A program made the translations under genes and the position numbers. A stretch of DNA of 64,000 nucleotides from Bettongia penicillata ogilbyi (Eukaryota > Chordata > Mammalia > Diprotodontia > Potoroidae). This document shows, piece after piece, positions 10,411 to 22,207 of this stretch (position 1 is the stretch's first letter; every line of letters starts with the position of its first letter). Below the pieces are notes generated by a model, which was given only the letters and a program-made list of their open reading frames with translations, did not search any database and was not told the origin of the DNA. The stretch covers positions 1,802,501 to 1,866,500 of the forward strand of contig JAJHZJ010000751.1 of assembly GCA_023548195.1 (NCBI GenBank), in the 5' to 3' direction.

Positions 10411-10924
10411 CTATTCACAGGCATCATGGAGTAAGGGGAACAGAGATGCCCAGAAATTCACCTAGCCCCAAACCAGAAGATGAGGGGAGATTCCAAGAGC
10501 TTCTGTGAGTGTCATTTGAGAACTCTATTTTACAATGTGTCCCTGTGTGTCATGAACTACCACTGTCTTTTGCCCATTTTTCTAAGTTTATTAGGCATGA
10601 TTAATTGTAGAAGGGCAGGAACAGGTGGTATACAGAGTGACCATTTGGTCTTGCTGTTAAATGTCTCATTGGTAGACTCCATACATTTATTGTGTAGCAT
10701 AATGCAAATGACTATATCCCAGGATTTCAAGCATGACAGGAAGACCCTTCCTTATAAGCACCAGGCTTTCATCTAATACATCTGAGCCCATGCAGTTATA
10801 TATATTGTACAGGATTTGCAAATTTTAAGGAAAAAAAACATGGTAGCCACAAAGTTACCTACACAACGTGTGTTGTTTTAGGGGAATGAATGTCATCCTC
10901 CCTATAGCTTGCCACAGTCACAAA
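10411..10924. other. single-copy non-coding DNA
   Basis: No repeat signature. An octamer-like ATGCAAAT occurs near 10700. The frames of 71 and 98 codons here have no recognisable domain. Confidence 0.35.
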
Positions 10925-11085
10925 GCTAGAGAAGATCCTAAACCTCTATATCATGGGACATCATGGAGCATTGGATAAGTCACTCCATCACTCTGGGCCT
11001 TAGTTTCCTCACTTATGATATGAGCAGATTGTACTCAGAGGTCCCCTTCTAAGGTCCCTCCCACCTCTAGCTTTATTATCCACTT
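10925..11085 (+). mobile_element. MIR-type SINE, sense, 5' truncated
   Basis: 'actctgggccttagtttcct' is the core, and 'aaggtccctcccacctctag' the 3' end. Confidence 0.7.
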
Positions 11086-11099
11086 ATGATTCTTCGATA

Positions 11100-11320
11100 T
11101 AATTACATCACAGAGTCATCAAAATGTGAAAGGGCATTAAAAACAATCTAATCTAACTCATAAATAATCCATAAGTGATTCTACAATGTAATGAGAAGTG
11201 GTCATCCTAACTTTGCTTAAAAACTTCCAAAGAGGGGAACCCACTACTCCTAAGGCATCTTAAACCATTCCAGACTAATATCTTCTCCACTGTTAAAGGA
11301 CAGATACTATGCTTTCATAT
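11100..11320 (-). mobile_element. CR1/L3 LINE 3' fragment, antisense
   Basis: 'aatctaatctaactcataaa', 'gaggggaacccactactcct' and 'aaggcatcttaaaccattcc' parallel the 10035 copy, about 1 kb away in the same orientation. They could be two insertions or parts of one element split by later DNA. Confidence 0.7.
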
Positions 11321-11414
11321 CACTTTGAGGGAATCTTTGTGGATACCAATAAAAGTCACGGCCTAATAAGGCAAATCATTTCTCTAACTTATAACAGAAA
11401 CACCTTGAATCTGA

Positions 11415-11550
11415 TGACCTGGTATTCTAATAGAATGTAAGTTCCTTGAGAACAAGGACTTTTCACTTTTGTCTGTATCTCTCTTTCCCTAGCCCAGATC
11501 CTGACACATAGTGGACCCTTGATAAATTCTTGTAAAAGTAAATTGATTCC
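11415..11550 (+). mobile_element. L2 LINE 3' end, sense
   Basis: 'gaatgtaagttccttgagaa', 'caaggacttttcacttttgt' and 'ctgacacatagtggaccctt' form the standard L2 terminal segment. Confidence 0.85.
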
Positions 11551-11664
11551 TTACATGAAGAATTTATGATAAATGAACCCTTCTCCAAAAGCCAATGAAA
11601 ATACCCAAGGAAAGTAATACACAAATCTTTTCTAGCCCAAGATCTTGTAAACTTCTTCAACCAA

Positions 11665-12560
11665 TCAACATGCATTTATTAAGCACTTACTGTATGAGGG
11701 CACTTAATATGTGCCATATACTAAGTACTAAGTACTGGAAATACAGTCACTGCCCTCAAGGAGCTTATTTTCTAATGGGACATAAATGCAACATGTGTAC
11801 AAATATGTGTATATATATGTATATATACATGTGTGTACATATGTATAAGCAAGACACAAAGCAGACACAACATGACCTTGCATGAGAAGAAATTAGTATC
11901 TACAGAGACTGGGAATGGCCTCCTGCAAAAAAGAGATGCTTGAGCTGAGTCTTGAAGAAACTCCAAGAGATGGATGGGAGGAGAGCTTCCAGATGTGAGG
12001 GCCAGGCAACATCAACGCACAACAATGGGAGGTGGAGTGTGGTTTGTGAGGAAAAGAAAGCAGAGCTGTGTAGCTGACCATAGATTGACCATAGAAACAT
12101 AGCTCTAGGAACTGGAAAGGTGAAAAATGATCCAAGTTGTAAAGAGCTTTGAACTCCAAACATAGGAATTTTAAATTTAACTTTATAGTTGATCCTAGAG
12201 ATGACAATGGATGACTAGAGCTATTTGCATGGTGTGGGTGTGGAGTGGGGGGAGGGACATGGTCATAAATGTACTTTAATAACCTCACTTTGGGCAACAT
12301 CTAGACACTGGATTGGAGTGGAGGGAGAAAGACCAATTAGAAGACTGTTTCAATAGTGTAGATGAGAGGTGGAGATGACCTTAAGTAGAATGGTAACAGG
12401 GTAAGGAGAAAGTAGATTTTTTTGTGAGAGATGTATAAGGAGAATCAGAGAGGTGTTCAACTGATTGAAATGTGAGGTGGGATAGAGTGAGAAGTTGTGA
12501 ATGACATCAAATTTGCAAATATGGGTGGCTAGAATAATAGTGGTGCCCTCAACAGAAATA
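11665..12560 (-). mobile_element. L2 LINE, antisense, about 900 bases
   Basis: It begins at the complement of the L2 end ('catttattaagcacttactg', 'caaggagcttattttctaat'). A TA/TG microsatellite (11788-11850) follows, then 'gggaatggcctcctgcaaaa', 'tgagtcttgaagaaactcc', 'gagctttgaactccaaacat' and 'gtggtgccctcaacagaaat', all in antisense L2 order. Antisense frames of 64-135 codons are decayed L2 coding sequence. Confidence 0.9.
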
Positions 12561-12561
12561 G

Positions 12562-12745
12562 AAAAGTTTTTATTTATTCCATATGTATCCTGCTTATAGC
12601 TAAATATATCCTGTCTCTGCCACTAGAAAGTAAACTCCTTGCTAGTAGGGACTATTTTTGTTCTTTCTTTGACTCCCCAGCACCTAGGACAATTCTTATT
12701 GCATAGTGGCAGCTTAGATACTTGTTGAATGCATGAACTATGGCA
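12562..12745 (+). mobile_element. L2 LINE 3' end, sense
   Basis: 'ccactagaaagtaaactcct', 'tgctagtagggactattttt' and 'gcatagtggcagcttagata' lead to a TTGAATGCATGAA terminus. It directly abuts the antisense L2, giving back-to-back copies. Confidence 0.85.
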
Positions 12746-12767
12746 TGACAGTGTTCATATGCTTTTC

Positions 12768-12850
12768 CTAAGAGGCAGGGTGGCATAATGGAGGGTCAAC
12801 CCTGGAGTCAGGAAGACTTGCTCTCTGCTACCATCTGCTGGTTTTCATTT
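12768..12850 (+). mobile_element. MIR-type SINE head fragment
   Basis: 'aggcagggtggcataatgga' and 'accctggagtcaggaagact' are the 5' part of a SINE. The core is missing. Confidence 0.65.
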
Positions 12851-13554
12851 GACATATAATCTCTTTTATCTCGTAGCTCTAGGGACTATTTTAACTCTTT
12901 TATGATATAGACCCCAGCCAGCAGAACCCAGCCACCCAGTTTGAGAAACCGTTAGGTACTTAAGTCTTTTGAACTAAACATTTCCACTATCATTCAGAGT
13001 TTCTCAGTGTAAATGCCCACTTGGAGTATGGTTAGAAAATTTCCTTTAAGCCCTACAACACTCCTAATTGATGACCTGAATTCAAAAAAAAAAAAAAAAA
13101 AGGATCTCAGGAATTTCCCATAGCAAAAGTGCAAAGTTGCTAAGGTTGACCTGCATAAAGAAGCTTCCTTTCAATTCTCTATCATTCCTCTGGTCCACAG
13201 AAATCGTATCAGAAGCAAGACTGAAAAATTGCTTGGGCAAAGCTAGTAGAACTATAGAACTTTGCCTTATAGATTCCCAGCAACCAAATCTCTCTTTTTG
13301 TGTGAATCATGTATCAGAGTTATTCTTTTTTATAATGTGGTATGTTCAATCACCGTGATTGGCTACTTAGCTAAAATCTCTCTGTCCCTAGTACAGTTAT
13401 CACAAAAATCTCTCTGTCCCAAACTCCTGGTACAGTACTTGAGACAGTTGAGAACATATAAAAAGTATACAAATTCATCAGTATAGGTCCTTCCTATGCT
13501 AGGATCTTCCTTAACCAACATTCAGATCTCAACTCTTCCGTGGATTAGTAGATG
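12851..13554. other. non-coding DNA with an A18 run
   Basis: No recognisable element apart from a pure run of 18 A at 13084-13101. Two overlapping frames (73-74 codons) in 13137-13486 have no family features. Confidence 0.4.
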
Positions 13555-13693
13555 AGTTTTAGAAAGTTGCTTAAATTACATAGAAATTAAAGACCTTGAT
13601 TAGTATTAACTGAATAGGAAGTGCAAGAACTGATTTTCAAGTACAAGTTCTTCCTAACTCAGTGCTAGCACTCTGTCTTCTATATCATAGTAT
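13555..13693 (-). mobile_element. MIR-type SINE, antisense, decayed
   Basis: 'gaagtgcaagaactgatttt', 'caagttcttcctaactcag' and 'tgctagcactctgtcttct' fit the head half of an antisense MIR. Confidence 0.6.
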
Positions 13694-13711
13694 CCCATTT
13701 TTTAAAAATTG

Positions 13712-13935
13712 CACTGAGTTTATGCTAACCTCAGAACCAGGCAAGCCTAGGCTCAAATCTTACTTCTGACACATAATGGCTAGAAACCCCTGGGCAAGTC
13801 ATTTACCCTCTAAGTGCTCCAGACAATACTTTAAGACTATAAATTTCAGAAAGTGTGCCAACCTGTGTCAATAAAGGAATATTCTTCATCCAGGGAGTTC
13901 AATATACCAATGAAAGCCAAGATTCAAATCCTATC
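13712..13935 (+). mobile_element. MIR/CORE-SINE variant with alternate tail
   Basis: The core 'cctgggcaagtcatttaccc' is followed by 'ctttaagactataaatttca' and 'tgccaacctgtgtcaataaa', the second tail type also seen at 0.6, 22.3 and 38.7 kb. Confidence 0.75.
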
Positions 13936-14104
13936 CAATTATACCACAAGACCAAAAGCAAAAAGTTTAAAATAGGGTAGCAAGAAAAAATATATATAAG
14001 GTAGCTAAGTTGGGCAAAGATTGAGAAAAGTCCAGTGAAGGGAAAGGGAGAGATGCAAAGGCATGAATGTAGAATTCCATTCATATCTGAGGTTTCCTTC
14101 TTCT

Positions 14105-14340
14105 GTAACAGCTTGACAAGCTGCATAGATCTGGGCTTGGAATCAAGTAGACCAGGGTTCAGATCCCACCCCAGAAACTAGTTGTATGAACTGTGTAAGT
14201 CACTTAACCTTGCGGAGCCTCAGTTTCTTTTGCTATAAAATGGGGATAATAATACTAGCACCTACATCACAGGGTTGTTGTATATAGCTCAAATGAGGTG
14301 TACTGAGTGATTTGCAAAAAGTAAAGCACTGTATATCCTG
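14105..14340 (+). mobile_element. MIR/Ther-type SINE, near full length
   Basis: Head 'gcttggaatcaagtagacca' and 'gggttcagatcccacccc', core 'tataaaatggggataataat', then 'cacagggttgttgtatatag' and the terminal 'aaagtaaagcactgtatat'. It is one of the most complete copies in the window. Confidence 0.9.
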
Positions 14341-14344
14341 AGTC

Positions 14345-15100
14345 TGTTTTGAAATGAAACACTGCCAAAAGTCATCGAATTTGCTGAAGTGCATTTATTT
14401 CCAGCAAAAGCACTAACGGAATGCAACCTGACACTTGGGTTACCTAAGATGCTACAACTGCTAAAGAGATAACACCACTCTTAAAAGGTATTTGTAAAGG
14501 TCTGTCAGCACCAATGAAGTTGTTTCGGCTTGTTGCTATTCCTTTTTGTCCCCATGCTTTTCTGTAATTACTCAGAAAAAAAGAATAAAAAAGAAGCTGA
14601 AAAAGAGGAAGATGCTGCTAAAAATTATAGAACTTAATACGACCTTTGCAGCAAGAGATAAAACATATTGATTGGTGAAGGCTGAAGGACATCATTAAAC
14701 TCTCCACATTGGATTCCATTTCTTCTCCTCTCCTTTTATTTATTTATTTCTTATTTGGTTGCCTGGCGGGCATCTCTGTACTCAACTGACCCTGCCAGTT
14801 CAACTATTAAAGAATTTCTCTCTCCAAGGAGGCCTGATGTAAACATGATAATCTGTTTGGCGGCTCCTATGATGGCCTATGAATAAAACATATGACAACA
14901 CAGTTTGAGCTGAAGAGCTCACTATCTCTCACCAGAGAGAATGTTTGGAAGCACCCGGACAGCCCCGCCGCTGTTAATCCCAGAGGCCTCATATTTTATT
15001 CTCTGCCCAGACAAACTCATGAGGGGTGTGGTGAACTATTGTCCCAGCTGACAGCTACTTTATAATAGCTTATTAAAAAGGCTCTAATGCTGGGGATTGG
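14345..15100. promoter_or_regulatory. candidate conserved non-coding element
   Basis: Repeat-free, with balanced composition and dense transcription-factor-like motifs: forkhead-type TGTAAACA (14838-14845), GATAAT, E-box CAGCTG near 15046 and ATTA cores. The texture (long stretches without microsatellites or decayed SINE motifs in a repeat-dense setting) suggests purifying selection. No credible exon is seen. Conservation is inferred, not shown. Confidence 0.4.
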
Positions 15101-17104
15101 ATGGTGAATGACGGGTCTGTTTGGAATGAAAAGAAAAGTAAGTCTCCCCTTTCAGAAGGTATATACTGTATCTTTGGAAACAAAGGAAATGTTGACGCAT
15201 TTGCACTGGGAAAGATGAGTCCAGATAACCAGGGAGAGGGGCCAGGAAGCAGCCACATTAGTTATGTCGAACGGGCTCACATGCCCACACTGAACTTCCA
15301 AGGGCCTAAATACCTACTCAGCTCTTTATCCCAACCTCTCGGAGTCATTGGACTCTTCCTTGCATGACCAGTTAAGGCAAAGACACATTCATTATTGCAG
15401 CATAAGGACCTTACCTTAATCACAGTGCTGGCAAGGCAAAGAGGCCCAACCGGCCCTGACTAAGTCCATGGAGCTGTGTCAATAAAACCACAGAAAAATT
15501 GCTTCATGTGTGTGACCTTGCCCATACAGGACAACCATTGTATTAATTATTTACGTTTGTTTTCTAAAGTCTAATCACTTAAGAAGAAGGGGAAAAAAAA
15601 CTTGCTTATAACATGGTTTTATTTTTCTAAAACTATCTCCCTTTGTGGAACAGAACTGGTCATTAATCCCCAAATTATATTCGTGCATCTATTTAATTTT
15701 TGATCTCCTGAACAAGGAAACATCCAGTGAACACTGTCTATAAAAGCTGTTCCCTACTGCTGTGTAACAGCTGCCCCTGGGAAAGCAATTTTCCTAGGAC
15801 TGTCTCTTGTCCATCAACAAGTTTTGCTTATCATGGGACCCAAATGATTTCACACGTAGTCCTTTCTATGAGGAACCCACTGTTCTCTCATTTTACAAAA
15901 TTAAATGCATATTTCTGAATGCCACAGATGGTTGCTTTAAAAAAAATTCTCTCTTCTCTAAGTAGTATACCTTAGGGTCGATGTGGTTTCTTGGTCTCAT
16001 TTGCGGTTTTTGGTTTTAGGAGGAGTTTTGCTTTTTGGTTGTTTTACTTGAAAGTCAGCATCAACCTAAAATGCGCTGTCAAAGTATAGCAGGGAAAAAT
16101 AATGAATGCATATTATAAAATAATGTCCATGACACATCTGCTTTAAAAGATTATAAATAATCTAGCATGTATCTACTGCATATTTATATGGCTAGCTTAC
16201 TGTATTTAGGCTTTTGAATTAGTGAGTTTCTGTAAATGATGTTAAAGGTAGATACATAGCATAAACCCAGCATAGATATTTTGAATGAAATAGAGAATCT
16301 GAAAATTTCTGAAGGAATAATAAGACTTTGCTTTTGCTGGGGACAGACTAAATGATTTCTAATATCCCTTCGTTTCTATTTCTTTTGATCTTATGAACTC
16401 TTGTTTTATTACGCAGCATTGAGGAAAAGGATATTCCACAATATGAATTGCCCAGATAATTCAAGCCTGGCCCTTTAAATGTCCAAACTTCTTTTATTTT
16501 ATTTTCTTGTATGATGAAACTTTTTCTGAAATAGATTAGACACTACCATGCATCTTTGAACATTGTATTTGAACATAATTTAATTTTTTCTTAATGATTC
16601 AGGGTGATACTTATGAACATTAATGGTTAGACTGTGCTATAATCCGGTAATGCCCTTAAGGTCTCCTGAGTTACTAGGGGCTGTTCGCCTCTACCATATA
16701 TAGCCTCAGTAAATTTTAGTTCTCCCTTCTTCCCTTTCTGAATTTTCTTGCTCTGCCTTTCTATCAGGCTTCATTTGTCCCTTCTTACTATAAATGTCCC
16801 GACTTCTAAAAGAACTCCCTCAACACCCCCCCTCCCCCAACTCCTTTCTCTGTTGTTGCTGCTAATAACCTATGTGCTGGAAAACCAAAAAATGAAGCTT
16901 ATTATAACTATGTCTAAAGAGTAAATAGACTCAGTATAAAGGCCTCAAGGCCTTCCTTTAAGTAATTGCATTCGTTTAGTTACACATACATAGCCTGCCT
17001 AGAAGTGTGTTTTGCTGACTTTCTGGGTATCAGTTAAAATTCACCGAACAAGCCAGTGAATAAATGATCCATAGATAACTAATCTATTACCTTTATACTG
17101 TTTG
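15101..17104. other. long repeat-free stretch
   Basis: About 2 kb without a recognisable transposon, unusual for this window. It is AT-rich, with ATTAATTATTT-like homeobox sites near 15543 and a C-run near 16826. Short frames (61-88 codons at 15073-15918) lack domains. More conserved non-coding DNA is plausible, especially 15360-15600. Confidence 0.4.
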
Positions 17105-17790
17105 TGGAAGGATTTTTTTTGTCATTGATGTTTTGGGGTTTGGGTTTTAAATCACCTGCATTTTTCTCTTCTCTCTCACTCCCCTTATAACAAGGAAAGA
17201 AAACTGATATTAAAACAAACACTTCAGGAAAAATAACCAACACATCATCCAAATCAGACGTATATAGTATTCCATACAGTGCTTCTCCACCTGCACATAG
17301 AATGGGGAGTGATGCCTTTTAATATCTTGTTTTTCAGAAAACATTGGTCATTATAATTTTACAAGGATTCAATTTACTTTAATATGCTGGTAGGTTACTT
17401 TCCATATGCATTGTATTATTCATTGTTTATAGGGTTTTTTCCCTGAATTTGCTACACACACTTTGGATCAGTTCATATGTCTTCCCATACTTACTTCTCT
17501 GGATACTTGGTAATTCATCATTATAATATTCCACTCTATTAATGCACCACAACTTGTTAAGCCGTTCCCCAATCGATGGGCATCTATCTGAATTTCCCAT
17601 TCTTTGCTACTTCTAAAAGAAAGTGTTGCTATGAATATTTTAGTATATATGGGACCTTTATCTGTCTTTGATCTCTTGGGTTTTATGCCGAGCACCGAGG
17701 TCTCTAGGTCAAAGGGTATGGACATTTTAATGCATTTCTTTGCAGAATTCCAACTTGCTTTCGAGAAGAGTTGGGCTGAGTCATAGTTGA
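17105..17790 (-). mobile_element. LINE-1 3' fragment, antisense, old subfamily
   Basis: 'ttggatcagttcatatgtct', 'accacaacttgttaagccgt', 'tccccaatcgatgggcatct', 'tttgctacttctaaaagaaa' and 'aggtcaaagggtatggacat' follow the order of an antisense L1 end. It differs in many places from the copies at 5.3 and 52.5 kb, so it is an older or different subfamily. It is 5' truncated. Confidence 0.75.
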
Positions 17791-18487
17791 TGGGAGAAAC
17801 TTATAAAATTTGCTTGACTGAAATATTTACTTTGTAGTTCTCATTTTTCTCTTAAATTTATTTTTATTTTCTTCATATGTGGAGGTTTGTAGGCGCAAGA
17901 AGGAGCTGGTTTTTAGCAAAGCTCTGGCATTTCTTGAGAAGCAGCTGACTTCTCCTAAGGACAAATTTCAGATTCCAGGCTGTTCCCTGGCCTTCATCTG
18001 ACTACAGAGCTCTCAGTGCAGTGGCAGGAGGAGCTGAGCTTGTCTGTCTAGGAAGGTACAGTGCCCTCCACGTCACTGTCAGCCTCCTTTGGCTCCAAGC
18101 CGAGAAACTGAAGTGTGTATCTAGGTCTCTAAGGAAACCAAGCCGTACTAGCAGGAGAATGAACAGGGAAAGAGGAAAGTAGGGGAGAGGGGAGAATGGG
18201 GCATCTGATCTTAGCACCCTGTCTGCATCCAGCCTGTTAAATCCAAACTCACACACAACGGGGAAATGGGAGGATTTGTAATAGATGTTTTATAAGACAT
18301 CGACTTCCTGTTTCTCGAAATAATTTTTCTCTTTCATTAAAATTTTAAATAATGACAGACTTTACAATCTCCAATTAATTTTCAAACAATAAAAAATGTC
18401 CTTCCATTACATAGCAAGGACATTCTTTTTAATGTCCACAATATTATATTGTCTTGTCCTTTGCTATCTAAGATTTTGATATTTTAT
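17791..18487. other. single-copy DNA with a GC-richer core
   Basis: The part 17890-18260 is richer in GC and contains a few CpG, unlike its surroundings. An 84-codon antisense frame (18002-18256) has no recognisable domain. It could be regulatory DNA or a non-coding exon, but no splice pair can be defended. Confidence 0.3.
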
Positions 18488-18745
18488 TGGGTAGCTAGGT
18501 GGCACAATGGAAGAGCTCTGGGCCTGGAATCAAGAAGACTCCTCTTCCTGAGTTCAAATCTGGTCTCAGACAATTACTAGCCATGTGACCCTGGGCAAGT
18601 TACTTAACCTTGGTTGCCTCAGTTTCCTCATCTGTATAATGAGCTGGAGAAGGAAATGGCAAACCACTCCAGGATCTTTACCCAGAAAACCCAAATGGGG
18701 TCCCAAAGAGTCAGACATAATTGAAATGACTAGACAGCAAAAATG
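18488..18745 (+). mobile_element. MAR1-type marsupial SINE, full length
   Basis: Head 'tagctaggtggcacaatgga', core 'gtgaccctgggcaagttact', then 'gctggagaaggaaatggcaa', 'accactccaggatctttacc' and 'ggtcccaaagagtcagacat'. The 3' third resembles the end of RTE/Bov-B LINEs, which are thought to supply the enzymes for this family. Flanks 'tgatattttat' and 'tgatgtatttttat' may be an imperfect target-site duplication. Confidence 0.95.
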
Positions 18746-19194
18746 ATGTATTTTTATCTCTTTTAATCAGTTTTCTTAGTTTTTCGTTTTTTGGTCCTGC
18801 CTTCTAATTGCTTTCTTTTGTCTTATTTTTCTCTTCTCTTCCTTCTCCTTTTCCTCCTGCTCCTCCTTCTTCCACCTTCTGTTCATTACCTTTCTTCTCT
18901 GTCATCTTCTTGCACATTTCTATTTCCATTCATGTTAGAAGAGACTTTCTAAAGCATTTTACACAAAAAAGAAACACTTGGAGTTGGGAAGGAGAGATCC
19001 TTTTATTCATCATTAATGTAGCTGAAAGATAGCAGGGATTTATAAAGTTCATTAAAGTTCACAAAATTCTTTTTAAAAATACAGGATCTTAGTGGAGCCT
19101 TAAAATCCTGTGAGGTAAGTGCTGAAAATGTTCTCAAGTACACAACTCAAGACTCCCTGAGGGCATCTCTGGATCAGAACACAAGCAAATTATT
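18746..19194. other. non-coding DNA with CT-rich tract
   Basis: A degenerate pyrimidine tract at about 18815-18905 gives a Ser/Pro/Phe-rich 74-codon frame that is not a gene. The rest is unremarkable. Confidence 0.5.
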
Positions 19195-19365
19195 GATCAC
19201 AGGATAACAGATTCAGAACTGGAAGGGACCTCAAAGGAAACAATGAAATTCATTTTAAAGATAAAGGAACATGATGGTTAAATGACTTGCCCAAGGTCAC
19301 ACAGGTAGTAAGAATTCAAACTTGTCTTCCCCACTCTCAACCCAACAAACACCATGCTGTATTTA
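19195..19365 (-). mobile_element. MIR-type SINE, antisense
   Basis: 'agaactggaagggacctcaa', 'aaatgacttgcccaaggtca' and 'cacaggtagtaagaattca' occur in order. Confidence 0.85.
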
Positions 19366-21361
19366 TGTCCCTACTCAAAAGTATGTCCATATCCTGTTAC
19401 TTTAAAAGTCTTGGACAAAACCTCATGATATTGTCTGTAAATGGCTCAAGGAAATGTGCGTTACAAAGATGTAGCTTTGGGGTTTATCAACGTTTAAAGA
19501 AATCACTCCTCAGATGATATTCCCAGACAAGTGCCTTTTATACCTATTCTATCTCCATATTAATCTGTTATCGGTGATATTGCCATGTCTTATCTTTGAA
19601 TTGGGCTCTCATGGCTTGCTTTAGCAGCCTTCTAAAAAACCCTACAGATTGCTAAGATACATATTAGAGCTTCTGGATGGGTGAATGTCTCCTAGTGTCA
19701 AATGGGCTTTTTGATTAGATTTAAACAGCTGTCATCTCTGAAATGTTCCTCTCTAAATCATTTTCTGCTGCCAACAAGCTTTTCATCCCTTGCTTCCTTG
19801 GATGAATGATAAGGCTCCTTTCCTAATGACTCACGCTAACTGTGTACCCTGGCATGGAACTGACACACACTTGAACACGTCTTCATGGGCCAGAAGAGCA
19901 AAATCCCACTCAAGTGTCTTCACCAATATTAGGCTCTTTTCATTTGAGGAAGTTGCTGTAGGTTGCCTGGCTTTTGAAAGCTTCCAGAAAAATTAATGAC
20001 TTTCCATTTTTGCGGGGCAAACTGCAAGACAAAGCATGGTTTCCTAAACAACTTTATTCTGGAGAAGTGAATTCCTCAATATTTGAAGTAAATGCAATAG
20101 AAATTTTTTTTAGTGAAATTTTCTTTGGTATCACAAAGTAAAATTGGTAGTTTTTACATGCTAAACTCTATCTTCCTTTTCTTCTGAAGTTAAATGATGA
20201 AACTTTTCTCTTGGGCATTATTCCAAGCCTTTCCCAGAGAATCCATAGATGATTTTGGCTGACAGGGAATCTTTCTTATTAGCCATGATCAAAGGGATTT
20301 AGAAATGTCTCTAAACCTGGGAAAGTAAATCAGGCAGTTTCTTGCAGGCACCCCATTTACTGGCCACCCTGAGCTGAAGGAATTGCGTCTACAAGTAATA
20401 CTTGTTCCAACTGGCCTGAAGGAGTTGGAGAATGTTGAGCCTCTACAAAAACATTCACTTGCTCCAAGTTACTCTATTATTTTTTTAAAATGATTTTCCT
20501 GCAGTCCATGCCATTTTTGTCTCCTAATGAGAGGAAGGGGGAAAAAATTGAGTTTTTGGCATTAAGAAATCCTACATTTAGGTCATTCTTCAGTACATGT
20601 TTTATACATATATTTTTACTTAAAATAAGGCAAAAGGCATGCAGATATCTATTTACCATACTATGAAAAAAATCAGAATGGTCACAGGTCACCTTAACAA
20701 TAAGGAATGACTGACTGTTGGGCATAAAGAGCTATGACTCTACACCCACTCCTTCTAGCTAAGGGGCTCCTCTGCTCTGGATCCAGGTCTCCAATCCAAA
20801 TACATTCAGTCCTAGACCACCTAGAAAGCATTCTCTTTTTTGCCCATAGTCTTCAGCTCATTAATTTCCCTGTACCCCACCCCAGAGCTTCATGGGTAAA
20901 AATATTTAAAACTTGGGTTTGGGCTCATATGTTGGGTCTCTCCAAAGAAAGGAGTAATAGAGGATTGGTTCTCAATGTACTTATGAATGTATGGAGCAGG
21001 TAGTTTGTTTCCTACACACAAAATACTAAAAAACACAAAAACCCAGCCATTTTGATTTAGAACAGGATTCACTAAGAATCTGTTGCTCTGCTACAAATTT
21101 TCAGAAGACACATTTAAACCTCATCAGGATATGAAGCAGTTTGCAAAACAACTGACTTGGTATTTTATATTTCACCTCAACTCTGTACTGTCTTCTTCAA
21201 AGTCTGTATAATCTAGATCGGGCTCCTCCTCTTCCCCTGATTGTTTTCTCTGATATACAAATATCTCTTGCTACCAGGGAGCTCTGCTTTCTGTGTCTCT
21301 TAAACTCAAAAGATTACCTCCAAGCCTGAACATATCCTCCTTGAGAATAATGTTATGAAAC
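19366..21361. other. 2 kb repeat-poor DNA
   Basis: No SINE or LINE signature is evident. AT-rich stretches around 20460-20720 and 19540-19990 have the look of conserved non-coding DNA. Frames of 60-89 codons have no recognisable domains. Confidence 0.35.
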
Positions 21362-21532
21362 ACCTGGGGCAGTGAATAGAGAACCAGTGCAGGAGTCAGG
21401 AGGACCTGAGTTTAAATCTCACCTCAGGCACTTGACACTCACTAGCTGTGTGACCTTGGGCAAGTCACTTAATCCCAATTGCCCCATCCTGGGTCATCTT
21501 CGGTAACAAAGGACGAACACAACAACAAGTGG
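21362..21532 (+). mobile_element. RTE-tailed SINE, internally deleted
   Basis: Head 'gaggacctgagtttaaatct', core 'tgtgaccttgggcaagtcac', then directly 'tgggtcatcttcggtaacaa' and a tail 'aaggacgaacacaacaacaa'. The antisense counterpart at 44.7 kb and the RTE LINE end at 50.4 kb share this tail type. The middle part present at 44.7 kb is missing here. Confidence 0.75.
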
Positions 21533-21535
21533 GGC

Positions 21536-21725
21536 AGTGGGGCAGCTAATTGGCATAGTAGAAAGAGCACTAGCTCTGGAGTCAGAAGGACCTGTGTGCA
21601 AATTTGACCTCAGACAAACTTACTAGTGATGTGACCCTGGGCAAGTCTTAACCCCAAATGCCTCCAAAGAAGGATGGATGGATGGAAGAGAAAAAAGGAG
21701 GGAAGAAGGAAGGAAGGGAAAGATC
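21536..21725 (+). mobile_element. MIR/MAR-type SINE plus purine-rich tail
   Basis: 'cagctaattggcatagtaga', 'agctctggagtcagaaggac' and 'gtgatgtgaccctgggcaag' form a SINE that ends early at 'aatgcctccaaagaag' and grades into a GGAT/GGAA tract (21670-21725). It abuts the previous SINE. Confidence 0.8.
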
Positions 21726-22205
21726 TAGCAGAAAGACAGCCAGGAGTACATTTATAAGCTCATGGTATTGAGTTGCTTCTCTGCATGAGCAGTGGAACAG
21801 GTCAAAAAGAATACCACTCATCTCTCCAGATCCTCAGAGACAATTAAGAAAATATAACTTGTTATGTGATGGAATCAAAGCAAGAGAGGGACCAAAATTT
21901 GTCATTTCTTTTAAGCTGATGCGCTCCCTACCCCACCCCACCCCCTGCCTCTGTCAAAGGTAAGGGAGAACATAGACGCCACCCTTTTTGCTTAGCACCA
22001 AAGAGACAACTCCTTTCAGTTCCGAGCTGCCACATGGCCAGAGGCAGTCATGAAGTTCATCACCCCCAAAGGGGCTGAGTTCTGAGGCATACTTGTGTTT
22101 GAGCATGCTTGTGTAAGTAAGGAATATCTGTGCAGGTTGCATGCAACCCATGTTATTAAATTGTTTGGTTGTTTTCCTTTTGTACCATTAGGGTACTAGA
22201 TTTCA
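21726..22205. other. no identified feature
   Basis: Mixed DNA with a short CCCACCC run near 21930. A 65-codon antisense frame (21954-22151) has no domain. Confidence 0.35.
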
Positions 22206-22207
22206 TT

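Noticed and set aside
18002..18256. Possible exon in a GC-richer segment
   Set aside because: CAG and GT sites exist by chance, but no frame with codon bias or family similarity links them.
21900..21960. CpG island or promoter near a C-rich run
   Set aside because: C-rich but with almost no CpG; no TATA or initiator arrangement and no downstream exon.
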